The notes under the pieces: generated by a model
Database searches by the model: none
What the model saw: the letters and a program-made list of their open reading frames with translations, nothing else
What the model was told of the DNA's origin: nothing
Shown: one piece after another, positions 17,086 through 25,148 of the stretch
How the letters are laid out: each line of letters starts with the position of its first letter
How positions within the stretch are numbered: position 1 is the first letter of the stretch
Made by a program: the position numbers and the translations under genes
Origin: Prevotellaceae bacterium UBA6417
GTDB lineage: Bacteria; Bacteroidota; Bacteroidia; Bacteroidales; Bacteroidaceae
Reading direction: 5' to 3'
Assembly (NCBI GenBank): GCA_002439755.1
Contig: DJPH01000057.1
Span: 34,085 to 87,904 of the forward strand
DNA length: 53,820 bases

Positions 17086-17093
17086 CAAAGGTA
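17086..17093 (-). promoter_or_regulatory. -7 promoter element touching the HU-SPOR start
   Basis: Read on the minus strand the box is TACCTTTG, only 6 nt before the ATG at 17079. Transcripts would start at or next to the start codon, giving an almost leaderless mRNA. Confidence 0.7.
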
Positions 17094-17173
17094 AGCAATC
17101 TTTCCTTGATAAGTTGCATTTTCGCGAACATTTGTTTACGCATTTTTATTGACCTTCATTTATTGTTTTCCAT

Positions 17174-17213
17174 CTTGGATTTGATTGCGTGTAACTTATG
17201 ACGAAAATCCAAG
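17174..17213. repeat. Inverted repeat in the gap between SUI1-like and HU-SPOR genes
   Basis: CTTGGATTT and its exact complement are separated by 22 nt in the 196-nt gap from 17080 to 17275. It may be a 3' hairpin for the SUI1-like gene or a protein site. Nothing else except the HU-SPOR promoter is visible in this gap. Confidence 0.4.
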
Positions 17214-17275
17214 CCGAGGGAAAAGAAATAAATTTTCGGACTGCCGTTTTTGCAATATTGGGGTTGGCGTTTTGG

Positions 17276-17608
17276 CTATTTCACCTTATAACCTTCTTTG
17301 GTAAGGACACTTTTTATCTTGTCGACCATGTTTCCTTGGATAATCACTTGGCCTTCCTTTGACGAACCTCCTGTTCCGCAAGAAGTTTTGAGAAGTTTTT
17401 CCAGGGCTTTCAAGTCATCTGACTTTCCAACGAAGCCGTCGACGATTGTCACGGTTTTTCCCTTGCGTCCTGCCCGTTCAAAGTAGACATGCAGGCACTG
17501 CCGGTTTTTGGGAAGGGTATCGGGCTCGTCATCACGGCTTTCTTCATATTTATAGTCGGGGTTGGTGGAGAAAACAATGCCCAGACGGTCTTTCCAATCG
17601 TTGTTCAT
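17276..17608 (-). CDS. SUI1/eIF1-like translation factor (YciH family)
   Basis: This 110-residue protein has the SUI1 fold signature: a VYFERAGRKGKTVTIVDGF beta-strand region, LKALEKLLKTSCGTGG, and the terminal EGQVIIQGNMVDKIKSVL. The bacterial family (YciH) resembles eukaryotic initiation factor eIF1 and is thought to affect initiation fidelity; its role in bacteria is poorly defined. The first 40 residues are an unconserved charged extension. It starts 9 nt after the alpha-amylase stop, so the two are likely co-transcribed. Confidence 0.9.
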   Translation of the reverse strand: MNNDWKDRLGIVFSTNPDYKYEESRDDEPDTLPKNRQCLHVYFERAGRKGKTVTIVDGFVGKSDDLKALEKLLKTSCGTGGSSKEGQVIIQGNMVDKIKSVLTKEGYKVK

Positions 17609-17617
17609 AAAAATAGT

Positions 17618-19303
17618 CTAATAAATGATTTTCAGAAGAATGCCGTCATATGGCTGTACGGTTACAGAACAAAGACGGTTGGGAGCAAATTCAAGAGCGA
17701 GGATTTTGCCGCCAATCAGTTCCTTGGCTTTATAGTGTCCCTGCGGTATACCGAGGAAATCAAAGGCATGGGCTGGAATATTCACCTGCACTTGTTGCAC
17801 GTCATCGCTGAAATTGGCAATGGCGAGAATTGCTTCGTTGCCGCTTTGACGGATAAAGGCGAAAATCCGGGTGCTGTCGAAGTGAGGATTGTCATAGTTG
17901 GCATACATCAGGTCAAAGAAGCGGCCTTCGTAAAGGGAGGGTTCGTTCTGTATGGTGCATAACAGTTTCGTGTAGTAGGCATACAATGTGCGTTGCTCGG
18001 TCGACAGATTGGAAAGAGCATATCTGCCGTTCTTTCGCCACGCAACAAGGGACGGCACATTCCAGTAATCGAAGATAGTTGTACGGCCATCCAGTCCGCT
18101 AAAACCTTCGTGCTCCATACCCCGCTCACCGAGCTCCTGGCCGAAATACAGCATAAAGGGATTTGTGTTCATACAGGCCGAAACCAAAAGTGCTGCGCGC
18201 CCCTTGCTGCCCGATGAGGCGTAAAAATCGGAAGCAAGACGCTGCTCATCGTGGTTTTCAAGGAAATTGAGCATGTATTTCTGAATATCTCCCAAGGATT
18301 GCCAGCAAAAGGTGATGTCGGAGGCCGGGCGTTCCATTCGGGTGACAGCTCGCAACGTGTCGTAAAGACCTACTTTATCATAAAGGTAATTGAAATGCCC
18401 GCGATAGAGATATTCACGATACAGCAACGGATTATATACTTCGGCAATGAAGAGCACATTAGGATAATGACGCTTCACTTCGGCGATGGCCCAATGCCAG
18501 AATTCGCAGGGAACCATTTCGGCCATATCGCAACGAAAAGCATCGACCCCCATACTGGCCCAATAAAGAAGAATGTGAAGCATCTTGTGCCAGGTATCGG
18601 GCATAGGGTCAAAACGGCATTGACGGCCGCCGGCATAATCGATGCCGTAGTTCAGCTTGACTGTCTCGTACCAATCGTTGCGACCCGGAGTGGAAGAAAA
18701 GCAGTCGTTACCCGTTGCTTTGGCCGGATTTTCTTGATAGGGAGAATTCTCATACGATTTCATATCAAATTGACAACAAAGCGGATGGCCCGGTATATAA
18801 TAGAAATTGTTGAACGGGCTGAAAGCTTGGTTGCAATTGTCATCGGCTCCCAAGTCTGCCACGCCTTCGGGCTTTTGGTCGGAATGGTATTGGCGCGCTA
18901 CATGATTGGGAACGAAGTCCATGACAAAGCCTAAACCGGCGGCATGCGTGCGTTTCAAGAGAGCACGAAACTCTTTCAAACGCTTTTCGGGCGACGACGC
19001 AAGATCGGGATCGATATCATAGTAATCCTTTATGGCATAAGGCGAGCCGGCGCGTCCCTTGACGATGGCCGCATGATCTTTTGCTATACCGTATTTTGAA
19101 TAGTCGGTACAAGTTGCGTGTTCCAACAGTCCGGTATACCACACGTGCGTTATTCCTGATTTCTTTAGCCGAAGCAATACAGAGGGTGTAATATCGTTCA
19201 TTTTTCCACAGCCGTTTTGCTCTATCGTCCCATTGAACAAGGGATGCGGATTATTGTTGCCGAACAAACGGGGCAGCATCTGGTAAATAATAATCTTGGG
19301 CAT
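17618..19303 (-). CDS. Cytoplasmic GH13 alpha-amylase family glycosidase
   Basis: This is a 561-residue glycoside hydrolase family 13 enzyme without a signal peptide, so it is probably intracellular and acts on stored or imported alpha-glucans. The four GH13 regions are visible: DFVPNH (region I), GVDAFRCDMAEM with the nucleophile Asp (II), LFIAEVY with the acid Glu (III) and FLENHDEQR (IV). Exact specificity (amylase, maltodextrin or branching type) cannot be assigned. The ATG lies about 14 nt past a strong terminator-like hairpin, so expression control is unusual. It precedes the SUI1-like gene. Confidence 0.9.
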   Translation of the reverse strand: MPKIIIYQMLPRLFGNNNPHPLFNGTIEQNGCGKMNDITPSVLLRLKKSGITHVWYTGLLEHATCTDYSKYGIAKDHAAIVKGRAGSPYAIKDYYDIDPDLASSPEKRLKEFRALLKRTHAAGLGFVMDFVPNHVARQYHSDQKPEGVADLGADDNCNQAFSPFNNFYYIPGHPLCCQFDMKSYENSPYQENPAKATGNDCFSSTPGRNDWYETVKLNYGIDYAGGRQCRFDPMPDTWHKMLHILLYWASMGVDAFRCDMAEMVPCEFWHWAIAEVKRHYPNVLFIAEVYNPLLYREYLYRGHFNYLYDKVGLYDTLRAVTRMERPASDITFCWQSLGDIQKYMLNFLENHDEQRLASDFYASSGSKGRAALLVSACMNTNPFMLYFGQELGERGMEHEGFSGLDGRTTIFDYWNVPSLVAWRKNGRYALSNLSTEQRTLYAYYTKLLCTIQNEPSLYEGRFFDLMYANYDNPHFDSTRIFAFIRQSGNEAILAIANFSDDVQQVQVNIPAHAFDFLGIPQGHYKAKELIGGKILALEFAPNRLCSVTVQPYDGILLKIIY

Positions 19304-19317
19304 GTTGAAAAAAATAT

Positions 19318-19353
19318 AAGTCCACAGATAGCCGTTGCGCTATCTGTGGACTT
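19318..19353 (-). terminator. Strong hairpin between fabD and the amylase gene
   Basis: A perfect 15-bp stem (AAGTCCACAGATAGC and its complement) with a 6-nt loop is followed on the minus strand by ATATTTTTTT. It fits an intrinsic terminator for fabD. The T-run ends about 4 nt before the amylase ATG at 19303. Confidence 0.85.
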
Positions 19354-19384
19354 GATCATATTATCTCATTGGAAAATATAGCTA

Positions 19385-20278
19385 TTAGCCTATGCCATGT
19401 ATGCTTATGGCCTCATTTCCTTTGCAGATTTTCGCAATCATTCCCTGCAAAGCCTTTCCGGGACCGCATTCTGTGAAATCGGTAGCACCGGCTGCAACCA
19501 TTGCTCCCACTTCAACCGTCCAACGTACCGGAGAAGTCAGTTGGGCAATAAGATTGGCTTTGATGTCTTCGGGATCTGTATGCGCCTGTCCGTCTACGTT
19601 TTGATAAACGGGGCATTTGGGCGCGTGGAATTCGGTGGCCATTATGGCATGTTCCAATTCGTCTTTGGCCGGCTGCATAAGCGGAGAGTGAAAGGCACCG
19701 CCGACTTTGAGAACCAAAGCCCGCTTGGCTCCTAATTCCTTAAGCTTTTCGCATGCGGCATTGACGGCCTCTATATCGCCACTGATGACAAGCTGACCGG
19801 GACAATTGTAATTGGCCGGCACAACAATGCTATCGGCTGTGCTGACCTCCTTGCAGACTTCCTCGACCTTTTCATCGGGAAGGGCAATGATTGCCGCCAT
19901 TGTGGATGGCTTCTTTTCGCAAGCCTTCTGCATGGCCATGGCACGCGCATAGACCAATTTCAAACCATCCTCGAAACTCAGAGCACCGGCAGCGACCAAA
20001 GCCGAGAATTCGCCGAGCGAATGTCCGCCTACCATGTCGGGTTTCAGCTCAGGAGTGCATAAAGCCTTGATAACTGAGTGTAAAAATACAGCGGGCTGGG
20101 TCACTTTCGTTTGCTTGAGCTCTTCATCTGTACCGGCAAACATGATGTCTGTAATCTTATAGCCTAAAATTTCATCGGCCTTGTCGAAAAGTTCTTTGGC
20201 CAACGGATTGTTTTCATACAAGTCTTTGCCCATTCCTACGAATTGGGCTCCCTGTCCGGGGAATACTACTGCATTCAT
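19385..20278 (-). CDS. fabD: Malonyl-CoA:ACP transacylase FabD
   Basis: FabD moves malonyl groups from CoA to acyl carrier protein for fatty acid elongation. The 297-residue length is normal. The nucleophile is Ser87 in GHSLGE (85-90), the N-terminus carries FPGQGAQ, and the catalytic histidine lies in GGAFHSPLM. Gln and Arg residues in the QKACE and YARAMAM regions fit the family. The gene has its own promoter and terminator, so it appears monocistronic; it does not sit in a fab cluster here. Confidence 0.97.
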   Translation of the reverse strand: MNAVVFPGQGAQFVGMGKDLYENNPLAKELFDKADEILGYKITDIMFAGTDEELKQTKVTQPAVFLHSVIKALCTPELKPDMVGGHSLGEFSALVAAGALSFEDGLKLVYARAMAMQKACEKKPSTMAAIIALPDEKVEEVCKEVSTADSIVVPANYNCPGQLVISGDIEAVNAACEKLKELGAKRALVLKVGGAFHSPLMQPAKDELEHAIMATEFHAPKCPVYQNVDGQAHTDPEDIKANLIAQLTSPVRWTVEVGAMVAAGATDFTECGPGKALQGMIAKICKGNEAISIHGIG

Positions 20279-20308
20279 AGTGTATTATCTTATTTTTATT
20301 TAGGCTTG

Positions 20309-20316
20309 CAAAGATA
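20309..20316 (-). promoter_or_regulatory. -7 promoter element before fabD
   Basis: On the minus strand the box is TATCTTTG, 30 nt before the fabD ATG, in the short gap after uvrB. Confidence 0.7.
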
Positions 20317-20346
20317 CTGCTTTTTTCTCACTTTTGAATGAAAGCG

Positions 20347-22377
20347 CTATAAATGTTTTCTGTAGGTCTTGCCTTGGAGTTTAAGCATTTCATCGCGAAA
20401 TTGTGCTGCTGATACGAAATCCAATGCCTTGGCTGCGGCTTCCATTTTCTTGCGCAGGGTTTCGACTGTTTCGCCATTGAAATTCTTTTTGCCATATTCC
20501 GGCTGTGGTTCGGCTGCCATGGACGGCTTTTCCTGGCTTTCGGCCATGTCGTAGTTTTTTATATTGTTTTCTTCTTGCTGTGCAACGAGCTGATTGCCGC
20601 CTATTGACTTTACTATTTGTTTGGGAGTGATGTGATGTTCCTCGTTATACTTCATTTGTTTTTCGCGTCGGCGGCGTGTTTCGTCAATGGTCTGCTGCAT
20701 GCTCTGCGTTATCTTTTCAGCATACATAATGACGCGTCCGTGCACATTGCGTGCCGCTCTTCCTGCCGTTTGTGTCAGTGAGCGGTGGCTGCGCAGGAAT
20801 CCTTCTTTGTCGGCATCAAGAATGGCAACCAAAGACACTTCGGGCAAATCGAGTCCTTCACGCAACAGATTGACACCTACCAGGACGTCAAATTTCCCGG
20901 CTCTCAATTCTTCGAGAATTCTGACGCGGTCCAATGTGTCGACATCGCTGTGTATATAGTTGGCACTGATTCCGTTTTTCAGCAGATAAGACGTAAGGTC
21001 TTCCGCCATGCGTTTGGTCAGCGTCGTCACCAACACGCGTTCGTTGCTTTCCTTGCGTTGTTGGATCTCTTCGAGCAAATCATCGACCTGTGTAATGCTT
21101 GGACGCACGATAATTTCGGGATCCAAAAGCCCTGTGGGTCTGATTACCTGCTCTACGACTACGCCGCCGCTTTGTTGCAGTTCGTATTCGGCCGGTGTGG
21201 CACTTACGTAGATTACCTGTTTGGCCATTTCCTGAAACTCTTCGAATTTCAGCGGCCGGTTGTCGAGGGCTGCCGGCAGGCGAAACCCGTAGTTGACGAG
21301 TGCTTCCTTGCGACTTCGGTCGCCACCATACATGGCGCTGATTTGCGGCACGCTCACATGGCTCTCGTCGATAACAATCAGGAAGTCTTCGGGAAAGAAA
21401 TCGAGCAGGCAGTACGGGCGCGTTCCGGGCTGCCGTCCGTCGAAATAGCGCGAATAGTTTTCTATTCCGCTGCAGTGTCCCAATTCTTTTATCATCTCAA
21501 TGTCATAGGAAACGCGCTCGTGCAAACGGTCGGCCTCCAATATTTTCCCCATATTCCTGAAGTTGGCTTCTTGCAGGGCCAGGTCTTTTTCTATCTGCCC
21601 CAAGGCGGAATGAACCATTTCTTTGGAGGTGATAAAGAGGTTTGCCGGATAGATTTTGTACTCGTCAAATTGTGCTATGCTCTCATTGGTTTCGCTGCTG
21701 ATCTCTTCGATGCTGTCAATCTCGTTATCCCAAAACGAAATGCGTATGATGTCGTCCGAATAGGCCAGACACACGTCGACGGTATCGCCTTTGACGCGAA
21801 AATTGCCGGGACGTTGTTCCAGGTCGTTGCGTATGTATTGCGAGGCTGCCAGGTCGCGCATCAGTTTGTTACGTTCTATGATTTTTCCGCGTTTGAGCTC
21901 TATCATATTGTCATAGAAAGCTCCCGGATTTCCCATGCCATAAATGCACGAGACCGACGAAACGACTATTACGTCTTGTCTTCCTGACAGCAACGATGAG
22001 GTTGCGGCCAGACGCAGCTTGTCGATTTCCTGATTTATTTGCAGATCCTTTTCAATGTATGTGTCTGTCGAAGCGATGTAGGCTTCGGGCTGGTAATAGT
22101 CATAGTACGATACATAATATTCTACGGCGTTGTTGGGAAAGAAGTTTTTGAATTCCGAATATAATTGGGCTGCCAACGTTTTGTTGTGGCTCAAAACCAA
22201 TGTCGGCTTGTTTACGTTTTCTATGACATTGGCTATCGTGAAGGTTTTTCCCGAACCTGTTACTCCCAAAAGCGTCTGTCCGCGTTCGCCCCTCATGACG
22301 CCTTCGGTCAATTGCCGGATGGCTTCGGGCTGATCGCCTGTCGGTTGATAGTCTGATATGAGTTTAAACCTATTCAT
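20347..22377 (-). CDS. uvrB: Excinuclease ABC subunit UvrB
   Basis: UvrB is the DNA-damage-verifying helicase of nucleotide excision repair. The 676-residue protein has Walker A GVTGSGKT (39-46), the beta-hairpin YYDYYQPEAYIASTDTYIEK, and helicase motifs such as DESHVSVPQ and TAGRAARN. A C-terminal UVR motif that binds UvrC follows (AKALDFVSAAQFRDEMLKL). The start is ATG 22377 (MNRFKL), as in homologues; a longer reading would include the promoter. Residues 600-630 contain a Bacteroidota-typical insertion before the UVR motif. Confidence 0.97.
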   Translation of the reverse strand: MNRFKLISDYQPTGDQPEAIRQLTEGVMRGERGQTLLGVTGSGKTFTIANVIENVNKPTLVLSHNKTLAAQLYSEFKNFFPNNAVEYYVSYYDYYQPEAYIASTDTYIEKDLQINQEIDKLRLAATSSLLSGRQDVIVVSSVSCIYGMGNPGAFYDNMIELKRGKIIERNKLMRDLAASQYIRNDLEQRPGNFRVKGDTVDVCLAYSDDIIRISFWDNEIDSIEEISSETNESIAQFDEYKIYPANLFITSKEMVHSALGQIEKDLALQEANFRNMGKILEADRLHERVSYDIEMIKELGHCSGIENYSRYFDGRQPGTRPYCLLDFFPEDFLIVIDESHVSVPQISAMYGGDRSRKEALVNYGFRLPAALDNRPLKFEEFQEMAKQVIYVSATPAEYELQQSGGVVVEQVIRPTGLLDPEIIVRPSITQVDDLLEEIQQRKESNERVLVTTLTKRMAEDLTSYLLKNGISANYIHSDVDTLDRVRILEELRAGKFDVLVGVNLLREGLDLPEVSLVAILDADKEGFLRSHRSLTQTAGRAARNVHGRVIMYAEKITQSMQQTIDETRRRREKQMKYNEEHHITPKQIVKSIGGNQLVAQQEENNIKNYDMAESQEKPSMAAEPQPEYGKKNFNGETVETLRKKMEAAAKALDFVSAAQFRDEMLKLQGKTYRKHL

Positions 22378-22381
22378 GGTG

Positions 22382-22389
22382 CAAAGGTA
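22382..22389 (-). promoter_or_regulatory. -7 promoter element touching the uvrB start
   Basis: Minus-strand TACCTTTG lies only 4 nt before the uvrB ATG, the closest spacing in the window, which implies a leaderless or nearly leaderless transcript. Confidence 0.7.
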
Positions 22390-22466
22390 CGCAACCAACT
22401 GTTATGCCGCAAAATCTGAAAAGCTAAGAAAATAAAACGGTGTCGTTTCGGTTGCTAAAACCGACC

Positions 22467-22506
22467 GCGGGAGACAAAAGCCTTTTATCCGGCTTCTGCC
22501 TCCCGT
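22467..22506 (-). terminator. Terminator after prs
   Basis: The arms GCGGGAGACAAAAGCC and GGCTTCTGCCTCCCGT form a long imperfect stem. A short T-run follows on the minus strand (GGTTTTAGC). It separates prs from uvrB. Confidence 0.7.
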
Positions 22507-22530
22507 GGTTATACATCCGGAGGGATGCGT

Positions 22531-23469
22531 CTATACGATATATTGCGAACTTATCGATTGGTTGCTCTCCACTCTGCGTATGGTTTCCGCAAAAAGATCG
22601 GCAACAGTGACCTGTTTAACCTTTGAACACTTTTTTGTGTAGGGGATAGAGTCGGTAAATACGATTTCCTCCAACACCGAATCTTCTATACGCTGCGTTG
22701 CGGGATCCGACATCACGCAGTGTGAGGCTATTGCGCGCACTGAAAGTGCACCATGGTCTTTCATGATTTTGGCTGCCTTGGTAATCGAACCTGCCGTGTC
22801 GACCATATCGTCTACAATGATTACGTTTTTGCCTTTCACGTCACCGATTACCTGCATGGTTGCCACCTCATTTGCTTTTTCGCGGCTTTTATTGCACAGC
22901 ACCAATGGGCATTGCAGGTATTTTGCATAGGTATTGGCACGCTTCGAACCGCCCACGTCGGGAGTTGCTATGCACAGGTTGTCAAGATTCAGTCCTTTTA
23001 TATAAGGAAGCATGATGCTCGATGCATATAAGTGGTCAACGGGCACATCGAAGAAGCCTTGCTCCTGGTCGGCATGCAGATCCATTGTAATCAAACGGTC
23101 TATGCCTGCCACGCTCAGCAAATCGGCTACCAATTTGGCTCCGATCGAAACGCGCGGCTTGTCCTTGCGATCCTGACGAGCCCACCCGAAGTAGGGTATT
23201 ACCGCGATGATGTGACGGGCCGAAGCTCTTTTGGCCGCATCTATCATAAGAAGCAATTCCATCAGGTTGTCTGAATTGGGAAATGTCGATTGAACAAGAA
23301 AAACATCGCGCCCACGTATTGATTCTTCGTATGACACTGAGAACTCGCCGTCGGCAAAGTGTGTGATTACCAAGTTTCCCATAGGTTTTCCCAAACTTTT
23401 GCATATCTTTTCTGTCAGATACTTCGACTTGGTTCCCGAGAATACCATAAATGATGAATAGTCGCTCAT
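22531..23469 (-). CDS. prs: Ribose-phosphate pyrophosphokinase
   Basis: Prs makes PRPP from ribose-5-phosphate and ATP for nucleotide, histidine and tryptophan synthesis. The 312-residue protein contains the PRPP-binding loop IIVDDMVDTAGSI. It also has the ATP-loop region SIRGRDVFLVQST and the metal-binding ITMDLHADQEQGFFD. The gene has its own promoter and a terminator, so it is likely a single-gene unit with a roughly 70-nt leader. Confidence 0.97.
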   Translation of the reverse strand: MSDYSSFMVFSGTKSKYLTEKICKSLGKPMGNLVITHFADGEFSVSYEESIRGRDVFLVQSTFPNSDNLMELLLMIDAAKRASARHIIAVIPYFGWARQDRKDKPRVSIGAKLVADLLSVAGIDRLITMDLHADQEQGFFDVPVDHLYASSIMLPYIKGLNLDNLCIATPDVGGSKRANTYAKYLQCPLVLCNKSREKANEVATMQVIGDVKGKNVIIVDDMVDTAGSITKAAKIMKDHGALSVRAIASHCVMSDPATQRIEDSVLEEIVFTDSIPYTKKCSKVKQVTVADLFAETIRRVESNQSISSQYIV

Positions 23470-23544
23470 TTTAATGTCTTGTTTTTATTGTCTTTATTTT
23501 AGGATGACCGTTTTGACAGGCTGGTTTTCCTGCTTTTTACGCTG

Positions 23545-23552
23545 CAAAATTA
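23545..23552 (-). promoter_or_regulatory. -7 promoter element before prs
   Basis: Minus-strand TAATTTTG lies 75 nt before the prs ATG, leaving the longest untranslated leader among the promoters identified here. Confidence 0.6.
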
Positions 23553-23579
23553 ATAAAAAAGTAGCAAGCAAAGAGATGT

Positions 23580-25148
23580 TTAAGACGTTTTCTGCTCATC
23601 TTTCAAAGCTTCTTTTGCCTGAAGCGTATAGCTGATGTTTTGCTCGCGGTGGCATACGTCCACTTCTACACCGTATTGGTTGTTCAGGTGATGCGCAAGA
23701 TGTTCGGCCGAATAGACACTGCGGTGCTGTCCTCCCGTGCAGCCGAAACAGAACATCAGATCCGTGAAACCGCGTTGCAGATAGCGCTCAACGTGCATGT
23801 CGGCGATGGGATATACATGGTCGAGAAAACGCAATATCTCGCCATCGTTCTCAAGGAATCGGATAACGGGATCGTCCAGTCCGGTCAGGTTTTTGTAGGG
23901 CTCGTAACGTCCGGGATTGTGCGTGCTGCGGCAGTCAAATACATATCCGCCGCCGTTGCCGCTCGTATCTTCGGGAATGCCTTTCCTGTAGCTGAAGCTG
24001 AACACTCTCACTTTGAGCTTTCCTTTGTTGTCGTATTTGGAGAACGTGGCTTTTCCGTCTATCGGATTTGATTTGTAGAGTTCCGAGTTAGTGGTCTTGA
24101 AACCGTCGCGGCGTTCCTTGATTTCTTCTTTGATCTGGAATTGGGGCATTTCCGTGATGCGTTGCAACACATCGCGCAGGTAAGGGTAGGGACACGAGCC
24201 GTCGGCGAGAGCCGACCGCAGGTTTTCGATGGCCGGCGGAATGCTGTCGATGAAATACTGCTTCTTTTCAAAATAACCTCTGAAGCCATAGGCTCCCAAT
24301 ACCTGCAGCAGTCTGAACAATACAAACTGGCGCAAATTGTTGCGAAAGGCGGCTTCCTTCACATCGGCATATTGCCGCAGCGAAGAGATGTAGACGTCTG
24401 TCAGTTCATCGCGCAAGGCCTGCGGATAGCGTGCCGAAGCCTGCCAAAGAAATGAGGCCACATCATATTCCAATGGTCCGCGGCGGCCGCCCTGGTAGTC
24501 GATAAACTGCGGGGTGCCGTTTTCTGACAGAATAATGTTACGGGCCTGAAAATCGCGGTACATGAAGGCGGTGTCCGTGCCTGCCGTCAGGTCTTTTGCC
24601 AGCAGTTGAAACACGGCTTCGAGCTTCAGTTCGTTAAAGTCGAGCTCAAGGGGTTTCAAGAAACAATATTTGAAATAGTTCAAATCGAACAGCACGCTGT
24701 TCTTGTCGAATTCGGGCTGAGGGTAACAATGCCTGAAATCCAACCCTATGGCTCCGCGCACCTGAAATTCGGGCAATTTGGCAATGGTAAGTTTCAGCAG
24801 TTCCTTTTCCCTGAGATTGTATCTGCCGCCTGCCTTGCGCCCTTCTTCCAGAGCACTGTAGAGCGACGTGCGTCCCAGATCGGTCTGCAAATACCGCTGT
24901 TTGTCGTCCGACACAGCCAGTATTTTGGGCACCGGCAGTCTGCGCCGCGTAAAATGGCGGGTCAGTGCTATGAAGGCCGTGCTTTCCTCCACGGATGAAT
25001 CATAGGCGCCTATGACTGTATGCGGCTCCGTTCCATCGGGAGCGTAGATGCGGTAATATTGCCGGTTGCTCCCGGACTCGGGGAATTTTTCTATCCGGGC
25101 AGGCTCCTTGCCCGACCATTTTTTATAGAGAGCTGCTATTTTCTGCAT
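23580..25148 (-). CDS. AmgK-like sugar kinase fused to a RapZ C-terminal domain
   Basis: This is a 522-residue two-part protein. Residues 1-330 are an aminoglycoside-phosphotransferase-fold kinase with the catalytic loop YRDFQARNIIL (198-208: Asp199, Asn204, Tyr in the usual His place) and metal-binding Asp217 in IDYQG. This kinase resembles AmgK, the anomeric MurNAc/GlcNAc kinase of cell-wall recycling. Residues 378-510 match the RapZ C-terminal domain: SFSYRKGIP, DCRSTHNPG, TGLDDPV and FGCTGGQHRSVYSAEHLA. In E. coli RapZ this domain binds glucosamine-6-phosphate; the RapZ N-terminal ATPase domain is absent. It overlaps rsmE by 26 nt. Kinase substrate and ligand are inferred. Confidence 0.85.
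   Translation of the reverse strand: MQKIAALYKKWSGKEPARIEKFPESGSNRQYYRIYAPDGTEPHTVIGAYDSSVEESTAFIALTRHFTRRRLPVPKILAVSDDKQRYLQTDLGRTSLYSALEEGRKAGGRYNLREKELLKLTIAKLPEFQVRGAIGLDFRHCYPQPEFDKNSVLFDLNYFKYCFLKPLELDFNELKLEAVFQLLAKDLTAGTDTAFMYRDFQARNIILSENGTPQFIDYQGGRRGPLEYDVASFLWQASARYPQALRDELTDVYISSLRQYADVKEAAFRNNLRQFVLFRLLQVLGAYGFRGYFEKKQYFIDSIPPAIENLRSALADGSCPYPYLRDVLQRITEMPQFQIKEEIKERRDGFKTTNSELYKSNPIDGKATFSKYDNKGKLKVRVFSFSYRKGIPEDTSGNGGGYVFDCRSTHNPGRYEPYKNLTGLDDPVIRFLENDGEILRFLDHVYPIADMHVERYLQRGFTDLMFCFGCTGGQHRSVYSAEHLAHHLNNQYGVEVDVCHREQNISYTLQAKEALKDEQKTS

Noticed and set aside
20785..21987. A 400-residue open frame on the plus strand.
   Set aside because: It is antisense to uvrB, which is certain from its motifs. 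The translation has no recognisable domain, and codon bias alone explains the open frame.
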